A DNA stretch of 10,496 bases from Paracoccaceae bacterium. Lineage in GTDB: Bacteria; Pseudomonadota; Alphaproteobacteria; Rhodobacterales; Rhodobacteraceae. Under the pieces are notes generated by a model that saw only the letters and a list, made by a program, of their open reading frames with translations, was not told the origin of the DNA and did no database searches. The stretch spans positions 1 to 10,496 of the forward strand of contig JAASTF010000091.1 of the NCBI GenBank assembly GCA_021767525.1, read 5' to 3'. Every line of letters begins with the position of its first letter. Positions within the stretch are counted from its first letter, which is position 1. Of this stretch, positions 1 through 5,817 are shown piece by piece. The translations under genes were made by a program, and so were the position numbers.

Positions 1-42
1 ACGATGGGCATCGCCTGCCTGCATTCCGGCTGGAAGATTTAA
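1..42 (+). CDS. ubiE: C-terminal end of a probable UbiE methyltransferase (partial)
   Basis: Frame 1 is open from the window edge to TAA at 40-42 and reads TMGIACLHSGWKI. This resembles the C-terminus of UbiE/COQ5, the C-methyltransferase of ubiquinone and menaquinone biosynthesis, which in E. coli ends in a similar G-V-V-A-L-H-R-G-Y-K-F pattern. The next gene, ubiB, starts one base after this stop, and ubiE-ubiB is a well-known gene pair, which supports the call. Only 13 residues are visible, so no catalytic motif can be checked. The GGAAG at 32-36 inside this tail probably serves as the ribosome binding site for ubiB. Confidence 0.7.
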   Translation, partial: TMGIACLHSGWKI

Positions 43-43
43 G

Positions 44-1579
44 ATGCGCGGCCCCCATAATATCTGGCGGCTGATCCGCACCGGCGCCACGCTGGAACGC
101 ACCGACGCGATGCGCGTGGTTCTGGATGCCTTCAACGCGCCGCGCAGCGTGCGCATCGTGCTGCGTGGCATCGTCTGGCCGTTTCGCTGGCTGGGCTACA
201 AGGGCGATCCGTCGATGCCGCCCGCCACCCGCGCGCTGACCGCGCTGGGCCCGGCCTATATCAAGTTCGGCCAGGTTCTTTCGACGCGGCCCGACGTGGT
301 GGGCGACGAGCTGGCCAACCAGTTGCGCGTGCTGCAGGACAAGCTGCCGCCCTTTTCGCTGGCCGAGGCCCGCAAAAGCATCGAATCCGAGCTGGGCGAG
401 CCCGCCGACGACGTGTTCATGGAGATCAGCGAACCGGTGGCCGCGGCCTCGATCGCGCAGGTGCACAAGGCGCGCCTGCGCGACACCGGCGAGGCGGTCG
501 CGGTCAAGGTGCTGCGCCCCGGGATCGAACGCGCGTTTCGCAAGGATATCGACGCCTTTTACCTGGCCGCCGACATCATCGAGCTGCTGGCCCCCTTTGC
601 CCGGCGCCTGCGGCCCAATGACGTGATCGCCCATTTCGAGGGCGTGGTCATGGGCGAGCTGGACCTGCGGCTCGAGGCGTCCTCGGCCAGCGAGTTCGCG
701 GCGAACACCGCCAATGACGAGGGGTTCCAGCTGCCCGAGGTGAAATGGCGCTTTTCCGGCCGCCGTGTGATGACGCTGGGCTGGGCCGAGGGCGTGCCTC
801 TGGGCGATAACGCGGCGATCGACGCCGCCGGTCACGACCGGGCCGCACTGGGCGAACGGGTGCTGCAACTGTTCCTGAACCACGCGTTGCGCGACGGGTT
901 TTTCCATGCCGACATGCACCAGGGCAACCTGAAGGTCGCCCCCGATGGCGACATCATCGCCTATGATTTCGGGATCATGGGGCATATCGACGAATACACC
1001 CGCCGGGTCTACGCCGAGATACTCTATGGCTTTATCCGCAAGGATTACAAGCGCGTGGCCGAGGTGCATTTCGAGGCCGGTTACGTGCCCGCCGACCGCG
1101 ACGTGGACGAGTTTGCCCGCGCCCTTCGCGCCGTGGGTGAGCCGATTTTCGGCCTGGATGCCACCAAGGTGTCGATGGGCCGGTTGCTGAATTACCTGTT
1201 CGAGGTGACCGAGCGCTTTGGCATGGAAACCCGGACCGAGCTGATCCTGCTGCAACGCACGATGGTGGTGGTCGAGGGTGTCGCGCGCTCGCTGAACCCG
1301 CAGATCAACATCTGGAAAGTGGCGCAGCCGGTGGTGGAAAACTACATCCGGCAATCCATCGGCCCCATCGCCCTGACCCGCGACCTCGGCAAGACGGCGA
1401 TGGTGCTGGCGCGGTTCGGACCGCGCCTGCCCGGCCTGGTCGAGGCCGCGTTGATCCGGCAGGCCACCCCGCAAGAGCCGCCAGCGCAGCGCGGCGGCTG
1501 GCTGATCTGGCTGGGCGTCGGAGTGGGCGCGCTGGGCGGTGCTGCGGCGATGGCGTTGGGGCTGCACCTGGCGGGCTAG
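44..1579 (+). CDS. ubiB: UbiB family ABC1/ADCK atypical kinase-like protein (ubiquinone biosynthesis)
   Basis: This 511-aa protein has the usual UbiB length and carries the family hallmarks. The KxGQ motif is at residues 74-77 (K-F-G-Q). The alanine-rich nucleotide loop A-A-A-S is at 133-136, followed by I-A-Q-V-H. The VAVK lysine is K155. The catalytic-loop-like HADMHQGN is at 288-295 and the metal-binding YDFG at 307-310. A hydrophobic glycine/alanine-rich segment at about 485-509 is a probable C-terminal membrane anchor. UbiB proteins are membrane-associated ATPases needed for coenzyme Q biosynthesis; a direct kinase reaction on a pathway intermediate has not been established. The ATG lies one base after the ubiE stop, with GGAAG 7 nt upstream, so the two are almost certainly co-transcribed. 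The gene ends in a CTAG shared with the convergent phosphotransferase gene. Confidence 0.95.
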   Translation: MRGPHNIWRLIRTGATLERTDAMRVVLDAFNAPRSVRIVLRGIVWPFRWLGYKGDPSMPPATRALTALGPAYIKFGQVLSTRPDVVGDELANQLRVLQDKLPPFSLAEARKSIESELGEPADDVFMEISEPVAAASIAQVHKARLRDTGEAVAVKVLRPGIERAFRKDIDAFYLAADIIELLAPFARRLRPNDVIAHFEGVVMGELDLRLEASSASEFAANTANDEGFQLPEVKWRFSGRRVMTLGWAEGVPLGDNAAIDAAGHDRAALGERVLQLFLNHALRDGFFHADMHQGNLKVAPDGDIIAYDFGIMGHIDEYTRRVYAEILYGFIRKDYKRVAEVHFEAGYVPADRDVDEFARALRAVGEPIFGLDATKVSMGRLLNYLFEVTERFGMETRTELILLQRTMVVVEGVARSLNPQINIWKVAQPVVENYIRQSIGPIALTRDLGKTAMVLARFGPRLPGLVEAALIRQATPQEPPAQRGGWLIWLGVGVGALGGAAAMALGLHLAG

Positions 1580-2457
1580 GGCACCGCCGCCCGCAACGCC
1601 GCCAGTTCCAAATCCTGGGCCTTTAGATGCAACCCGGCATTCGGCGCATCCTGTTCGGCCCGCCACTGGCAATACACGGCCATCCGCCAGTGAAACAGCG
1701 GCGCCAAGGCGCGGTAGCGCGCGACGACACCCGCATCGCCATAGCCCGTCAGCAAGGCGAACGCCGACTGATCGGGCAGCGGCCCGTCGCCATAGAGACA
1801 CCCCATCGCCGGAGACAGGCAGATCGCCAGATCCTCGGCCGGGTCACCGATGGCAGGGCATTGCCAGTCGATCAGACAGGGCCCATCTGCCGTGTCCAGC
1901 GCGTTGGCGGGCACAGGATCGCCATGCAGAAAAACCGGGCGGCTTGCCGCAGGGATATCGGGCAGGTCGGGGCATAGCGCCTGCAAATGGGTGCCCTTTG
2001 CACAATCGGCCAGGATGCGGCGGGCCTGCGCCATGATTGCCGCGCTGCCGCCTGGCAACGGGCGCAACCCGTGCGGCGGGGCGATACCGTGCAGCCGGCG
2101 CAGCGCCTTGCCCATCGCCACGGGCGCCACCCGCCCCTGTTGCCCGGCCACATGGCGGTATATCAGGCAGGGTCCATCAACGGTCTGCGCGAGGGCCAGC
2201 GGCTGCGGCGCCAGGCCCTGCCCCTCAAGATGGCGCAACGCAGCGAATTCGGCGCCGGGATCGTTCGGGAACAGCGGTGTGTCGCCCGCGCGGGCGTAAA
2301 GCTTGACGACCAGGGCGGTCGTGCCACCCTCGACCCGCCAGGTCCGGTTGGTGCGCCCACCATGCAAACGACCCCACCGCGCGCCTGGCGGCACCCATTT
2401 CAGGATCGCCGGATCGCGCGCGATCCGGGGGGCGCCGTGCTGTGGGGTTGGGGGCAT
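1576..2457 (-). CDS. APH/choline-kinase family phosphotransferase, substrate unknown
   Basis: The 293-aa product has an aminoglycoside-phosphotransferase/choline-kinase fold signature. A glycine-rich G-G-R-T-N-R-T-W nucleotide loop is at 33-40 and V-V-K-L-Y, with the ATP-binding lysine K52, at 50-54. The Brenner motif H-G-D-P-V-P-A-N is at 178-185, with D180 the catalytic base and N185 a metal ligand. I-D-W-Q-C-P-A-I-G-D-P follows at 196-206, with D197 in the DFG-like metal position. There is no signal peptide. The family phosphorylates small alcohols such as choline, ethanolamine, thiamine, sugars or drugs, and the sequence does not show which. The gene lies 75 bp downstream of flgD on the same strand with no obvious terminator between, so it may be read through from the flagellar unit. 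It has no convincing Shine-Dalgarno at this ATG. Its TAG stop overlaps the ubiB stop. A role in flagellar biogenesis is not implied by the sequence. Confidence 0.85.
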   Translation of the reverse strand: MPPTPQHGAPRIARDPAILKWVPPGARWGRLHGGRTNRTWRVEGGTTALVVKLYARAGDTPLFPNDPGAEFAALRHLEGQGLAPQPLALAQTVDGPCLIYRHVAGQQGRVAPVAMGKALRRLHGIAPPHGLRPLPGGSAAIMAQARRILADCAKGTHLQALCPDLPDIPAASRPVFLHGDPVPANALDTADGPCLIDWQCPAIGDPAEDLAICLSPAMGCLYGDGPLPDQSAFALLTGYGDAGVVARYRALAPLFHWRMAVYCQWRAEQDAPNAGLHLKAQDLELAALRAAVP

Positions 2458-2532
2458 GTCTGTCTGGCGGTTCCGAGCTGTTCAAGGCGCGTCGCACGCT
2501 AGGGCCCGAACCGCGCCGGCACAAGGCCCGGA
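2458..2532. other. Short gap between flgD and the phosphotransferase gene
   Basis: This 75-bp GC-rich spacer lies between two minus-strand genes. The only inverted repeat I can find pairs a GGGCC with a distant GGCCC and is too weak to call a terminator. No clear promoter-like element or ribosome binding site for the downstream gene is visible. It is the probable boundary between the flagellar cluster and the flanking non-flagellar genes. Confidence 0.4.
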
Positions 2533-3198
2533 TCAACCCCGGCGCAACCCTGTTACCGCGCTGGCGGGCAACACGTCGCCCGATTGCGTTACCAGCTGAA
2601 GCCCGCGCGAGGTGCTTTGCACCTCGACCACGCGGGTATAGGTTTCGGCCGGCTGCACGTCGAACACGCTGCCATCGGACAGCTGGCTTTCCACCTCGAA
2701 CGAATATGTGCCATGCAGGGCGGTGCCGCCATCGGCCAAGGCCCCATCCCAGCTTATCCGCCCGCCTTCGCCGGTGATTTGCTGGCGCGATACCTCGTTC
2801 CCCGCGCTGTCGCGTGTCACCAGAAAGGCCTGGTCGGCGCCCAGCGCGGGCTCGGCCCAGACAGCGACCGGCGATCCGTCATAGGCCGCCGGACCGGCCA
2901 CGCGCACATCCATGCCCACCAGGCCCGCCACATCCGAAAGGCCGGCGCCCGATTGCCCGATTAGCTGGGTCAGCAAGTCGTTCGTCAAAACCTGCTGTTC
3001 GACCGAGGAAAAGGTCGCCAGTTGCACCGCGTATTCCGACGATTCGACCGGGTTCAACGGGTCCTGGTTCTGCATCTGAACCGTCAGCATCTTGAGAAAC
3101 GTCTCGAAATCCGAGCTGAGCGTGGTGCGCGCCTGCGCGCCGCCGGGTTGCACCGACGGGCCTGGAAACGCGGGTTGGATGGGGGCAAGATCGGTCAT
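2533..3198 (-). CDS. flgD: Flagellar hook assembly (hook-cap) protein FlgD
   Basis: FlgD is the scaffold at the tip of the growing hook on which FlgE subunits polymerise. It is exported by the flagellar type III system and discarded when the hook is complete. The 221-aa product carries the diagnostic N-terminal block at residues 30-75: D-F-E-T-F-L-K-M-L, then Q-M-Q-N-Q-D-P-L-N-P, then a segment ending F-S-S-V-E-Q-Q. The rest (about 90-215) matches the FlgD Ig/tudor-like region, including G-R-I-S-W-D-G at 146-152 and G-T-Y-S-F at 163-167. I chose the ATG at 3198 because AAGGAG (3209-3204) sits 5 nt upstream. An in-frame GTG at 3204 overlaps that Shine-Dalgarno and cannot use it. The Shine-Dalgarno itself overlaps the fliK stop codon (TAAGGAG), so translation of the two is tightly linked. 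Confidence 0.95.
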   Translation of the reverse strand: MTDLAPIQPAFPGPSVQPGGAQARTTLSSDFETFLKMLTVQMQNQDPLNPVESSEYAVQLATFSSVEQQVLTNDLLTQLIGQSGAGLSDVAGLVGMDVRVAGPAAYDGSPVAVWAEPALGADQAFLVTRDSAGNEVSRQQITGEGGRISWDGALADGGTALHGTYSFEVESQLSDGSVFDVQPAETYTRVVEVQSTSRGLQLVTQSGDVLPASAVTGLRRG

Positions 3199-3207
3199 GG
3201 TCACTCC

Positions 3208-4869
3208 TTAAAGTCTGATATCCAGCGACTCGCCGCGCAGGGGATGGGCGGCGGGCGATGCCGATGCCGCGGCAACGGGCGGCTCGGGCTGGGCGGGGTC
3301 TTTGGTGGCCGCGTCGCCACCCGGCTGCGCCCGGTCCTGGGCGGCGGGCTGCCTGTCCTGGCCAAGGGCGACATTCAGCCCGGCAAAGCCATGCGCCGCA
3401 AATTCACGTGCCAGCAGCTCGACATGGCGGCGCACCAGGTCGAGCGTATCGGCACGCTCGGCCGTGACGTGCAGAACCGGCGCGCCATCTGCCGTCGACA
3501 GCGACAGCCGCAGGCGGCCCAGCTCCTCGGGATTGAGCGTGATTTCCAGCGCGCCATCGGTTGCCAGTGGCACCGCCTCGGCCATCTGGCGCGCCACGGC
3601 CTGTGCGGTGGCGGCCGCTTGCGCGCGCGGCCCCATATCGGCCTGCGCGGGCAGATGCGGAAGGCGATCGGTGGCCGGTTCGGGTGTGAACATGGCGGCG
3701 GACAGGCCCCCCGCCTCGCCTGCGTCTGAAGATGGCGGCAAAGCTTCGGCCATCGCGGCAACGCCTGGCGCCACGGCGTTTTGCGGTGCCGGCGCGGTTC
3801 GGGGGTGTGGCGCGGCTGACGCATCGGCGGCACGCGCATCGGCCGGCCGGCCCATGCCGGGTGCGGGATGGGCTGGGGTTTCGATCGGGGCGGGGGGAAA
3901 GGCCCCATGCGACGGAGCGGCCGGTGTCGCCGGCGTGGCCCGCGCGCTGGGTGGCGCCGGCGTGGCCCGCGCGCTGGGTGGCGCCGGCGCGATGGGCTGC
4001 GCAATGGTTTTGGCCAAAGGCACCCCATCGGGGATGGCGGAACGCCCCTCGGTCGGCGCCGCCCGATCATGGTGGGTTGGCACGGGCATGTCTTGCGGTT
4101 TCGGTAGGTTGGGGGCGTGGCCGACCAGGGGCGTTGGCATGTGCGGCTGCGGTGATGGCGCATAGCCTGAGGCCGGTTGCGGCACTGGCGGCGTCGCCTG
4201 GGGCGGTATCGGGGCCGGGTCGTCGGCGGCGGCCTGCAAAACGGGCGCGGCGGATATCGCGCGCGACCCGGCCTGATCGGCGCGGGCGGCCAGCACCTGC
4301 ACGGCATATGACGCGACCGTTGGCCGGGCCGCCTGCACGGGCCCATCGCCGGCGCGCTGGACGCGGGCGTGCTCAAAGGGCCCATCGCCGGCGCGCTGGA
4401 CGCGGCCGTGCTCAAAGGGCCCATCGGCAGCGCCCTGGGCTGCGGCGTGCTCGGCGGGCGTTTGGCCCTGCTGCTGGCTGGTCAAGGCGCGCATCTGTTC
4501 GGGTTCAGCGTGTGGGTGCGGCAGCGCCGGGTCTTTGGCGGCCAGGGCAGCGGGCGCCACCGGGGCGGGTTTTACCCCCTCGACACCGCCGGCCACCTGC
4601 GAAGCGGGCACGGGATTATCCCGTTTCGCGCCCACCTGCGCCAGATCATGAACGAGGCCCATGTCCTGATCGTGCCCTTCCGGCGGCGCGTCTTCCGGCG
4701 CATCCGGGATGTCCAGGCTGACCTCCTCCGACGCGGGCTTGGGCGTCGGCATGGTCTGGGCCGCGAATTCATCGGCAAAATCGGGCGCATCGCCCCCCGG
4801 CCCCCGTTGCACAGGCATGGCGGGCGTCTGGGCGGGTGTGGGCCCGGCGATGGTTATCAAGGCTGTCAT
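3208..4869 (-). CDS. fliK: Flagellar hook-length control protein FliK
   Basis: FliK is the secreted molecular ruler that sets hook length and then switches the export gate from hook to filament substrates. The 553-aa product has the typical architecture: a long, low-complexity, Pro/Ala-rich ruler region (about residues 85-400) and a conserved globular C-terminal Flg_hook domain. The domain covers about 430-502 and includes the L-E-I-T-L-N-P-E-E-L-G-R-L core at 441-453. A charged, disordered tail follows (503-553). The ruler part holds two in-frame tandem repeats: a 13-aa unit at about 152-177 and a 9-aa unit, A-P-P-S-A-R-A-T-P, at about 296-313. The ATG at 4869 is preceded by CGGAG 6 nt upstream. 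flgD follows directly with an overlapping Shine-Dalgarno. The N-terminal half is recognisable only by composition, but the C-terminal domain and the flgD neighbour make the call secure. Confidence 0.92.
   Translation of the reverse strand: MTALITIAGPTPAQTPAMPVQRGPGGDAPDFADEFAAQTMPTPKPASEEVSLDIPDAPEDAPPEGHDQDMGLVHDLAQVGAKRDNPVPASQVAGGVEGVKPAPVAPAALAAKDPALPHPHAEPEQMRALTSQQQGQTPAEHAAAQGAADGPFEHGRVQRAGDGPFEHARVQRAGDGPVQAARPTVASYAVQVLAARADQAGSRAISAAPVLQAAADDPAPIPPQATPPVPQPASGYAPSPQPHMPTPLVGHAPNLPKPQDMPVPTHHDRAAPTEGRSAIPDGVPLAKTIAQPIAPAPPSARATPAPPSARATPATPAAPSHGAFPPAPIETPAHPAPGMGRPADARAADASAAPHPRTAPAPQNAVAPGVAAMAEALPPSSDAGEAGGLSAAMFTPEPATDRLPHLPAQADMGPRAQAAATAQAVARQMAEAVPLATDGALEITLNPEELGRLRLSLSTADGAPVLHVTAERADTLDLVRRHVELLAREFAAHGFAGLNVALGQDRQPAAQDRAQPGGDAATKDPAQPEPPVAAASASPAAHPLRGESLDIRL
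3929..3982. repeat. 27-bp perfect tandem duplication inside fliK
   Basis: Two copies of a 27-bp unit (3929-3955 and 3956-3982) appear identical at every base; 7 bases of a third copy follow. In fliK (minus strand) they encode A-P-P-S-A-R-A-T-P twice, so the repeat keeps the reading frame. Perfect identity suggests a recent duplication, for example by slipped-strand replication. Confidence 0.9.
4339..4438. repeat. 39-bp tandem repeat inside fliK (two full copies plus a decayed partial)
   Basis: Copies at 4339-4377 and 4378-4416 differ at a single base. A third, partial copy at 4417-4438 matches 19 of 22 bases. Each begins GGGCCCATCG on the plus strand. On the coding strand the unit encodes F-E-H-(G/A)-R-V-Q-R-A-G-D-G-P, and the single difference gives the Gly/Ala change. 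The unit is 13 codons, so copy-number change would lengthen or shorten FliK in frame. Confidence 0.92.
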
Positions 4870-4979
4870 GGCGGCTCCGTTCTGGATCGACGGGGCGACT
4901 ATGCAGGCCGTTGGTTACCGCTTCTTTACTGTCGCAAGGGCATGGTTGGGAAAATCCGTCGAATTGAAAGAAGCCCGTG
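4870..4979. promoter_or_regulatory. Divergent control region between fliK and flgJ, with a CtrA-like direct repeat
   Basis: This 110-bp gap separates two outward-facing flagellar units and must hold promoters for both. It contains TTAC at 4915-4918 and again at 4926-4929, that is TTAC-N7-TTAC. This has the spacing of the alphaproteobacterial CtrA box (consensus TTAA-N7-TTAA) and differs from it by one base per half-site. The surrounding 4911-4930 is among the more AT-rich parts of the region. The fliK Shine-Dalgarno (CGGAG) lies at the left end and the A-rich AAAGAAG before flgJ at the right end. I could not assign a confident -35/-10 pair or a sigma-54 type site. Confidence 0.5.
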
Positions 4980-5252
4980 ATGACCGACCTTTCCCCGATT
5001 TCCGGCCCTGCCCTGCCCAGCAATGACGCGAAACTGCGCACCGTCGCGGTCGAGCTTGAAGCCAGTTTCCTGGCCGAAATGCTGAAAACCGCAGGGCTTG
5101 GGAAAACCCCTGACGCATTCGGGGGCGGCGTCGGCGAGGATCAATTCGCCTCGTTCCTGGTGCGCGAACAGGCCCGTGCGATGGCCGAACGCGGCGGAAT
5201 CGGCCTGGCCGAAGCAATTTTCAACTCTTTGAAGGAGAGAGCGAATGACTGA
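4980..5252 (+). CDS. flgJ: Flagellar rod assembly protein FlgJ, rod-binding domain only
   Basis: The 90-aa protein matches the N-terminal rod-binding (Rod-binding/FlgJ_N) domain. It contains L-E-A-S-F-L-A-E-M-L-K at 26-36, an F-G-G-G-V-G-E-D-Q-F-A-S-F block at 47-59, and the final G-G-I-G-L-A-E-A-I at 72-80. The muramidase domain of enterobacterial FlgJ is absent, as is usual in Alphaproteobacteria, where a separate lytic enzyme opens the peptidoglycan for the rod. The start could be GTG at 4977 or ATG at 4980; I prefer the ATG, with AGAAG 6 nt upstream. The stop lies inside the flgN start region (8-bp overlap), indicating translational coupling. Confidence 0.88.
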   Translation: MTDLSPISGPALPSNDAKLRTVAVELEASFLAEMLKTAGLGKTPDAFGGGVGEDQFASFLVREQARAMAERGGIGLAEAIFNSLKERAND

Positions 5253-5592
5253 CCCGAAACAGATCGCCTGCGATGCGTTCGACGACCTGCTTGACCGCGA
5301 ACGCGCCGCTCTTTTGGCGGGCGATTTCGACACCCTGTCGCGATTGATCGATGAAAAAGAGCACCTGCTCGGCACCCTGTCAGATGCGTCGCCCGACGGG
5401 CTGGACAGCCTGCAGACCAAGGCCGCGCGCAACCAGGAGTTGCTGAACAGCGCGCTTGACGGAATTCGCGCGGTGGCCAATCGGCTGGAGGCCCTGCGCG
5501 AGGTGCGCGGCACGCTGAACACCTATGATCGCAGCGGCAAACGCCAAAGCATCGAGGGCCTGGCCCGCCCCCGGATCGAGCGCCGCGCCTGA
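5245..5592 (+). CDS. flgN: FlgN-family flagellar export chaperone
   Basis: The 115-aa, charged, mostly helical protein fits FlgN, the cytoplasmic chaperone that binds the hook-filament junction proteins FlgK and FlgL and delivers them to the export apparatus. Visible features are the N-terminal amphipathic helix D-L-L-D-R-E-R-A-A-L-L at 14-24, an I-D-E-K-E-H-L-L stretch at 35-42, and a C-terminal T-Y-D-R-S-G-K-R-Q at 93-101, which is typical of the family's short proteins. AAGGAG lies 7 nt before the ATG, within the end of flgJ. Sequence conservation in this family is low, so the call rests partly on size, composition and position after flgJ. No transcription terminator is visible after the TGA. 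Confidence 0.78.
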   Translation: MTDPKQIACDAFDDLLDRERAALLAGDFDTLSRLIDEKEHLLGTLSDASPDGLDSLQTKAARNQELLNSALDGIRAVANRLEALREVRGTLNTYDRSGKRQSIEGLARPRIERRA

Positions 5593-5817
5593 ACCTGTCG
5601 AATTGTGCAACATATTCAGTCAAATACGCTGGTTTATCCGAAGGGCGATTAGGGTTCTCTTAGGGCTTTCGGCGGCAGGTTGGCGACGCACCTTTCGGGT
5701 GGCGCGGCTGCGGCAAGATCGCGGTCGCAAACGTCAGAAGACGGTAGATCCGCGCGCACGATGCGCCGCGGGCAACCAACCGGGCGAAAATCGCCTCTTT
5801 GACTGAAGGAACAACTC
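5593..5817 (+). promoter_or_regulatory. Flagellin upstream region and leader with TTAG-N7-TTAG direct repeat
   Basis: This 225-bp non-coding stretch precedes the flagellin gene. Its first 50 bp (about 5599-5650) are AT-rich for the region and are the likely promoter core. TTAGGG occurs at 5649-5654 and again at 5660-5665, giving TTAG-N7-TTAG with an 11-bp period. This is a CtrA-box-like arrangement one base per half-site away from TTAA-N7-TTAA. If transcription starts near this element, the flagellin mRNA would have a leader of roughly 100-150 nt. A small hairpin CACC-TTTCG-GGTG lies within 5688-5702. The flagellin Shine-Dalgarno AGGA sits about 7 nt before the ATG. No open reading frame of note lies here. 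Confidence 0.5.

Noticed and set aside
1539..2502. Several plus-strand frames opposite the phosphotransferase gene
   Set aside because: They are Arg/Pro/Ala-rich antisense shadows; the minus-strand product has intact kinase motifs.
2500..2535. Possible terminator hairpin after flgD (GGGCC with a distant GGCCC)
   Set aside because: It has only a 5-bp stem with a long loop and no T-run, which is not distinguishable from chance in GC-rich DNA.
3302..4165. Plus-strand open frame opposite fliK
   Set aside because: The Ala/Gly/Arg-rich translation arises from the Pro/Ala-rich fliK repeats read in reverse, and it has no ribosome binding site or family resemblance.
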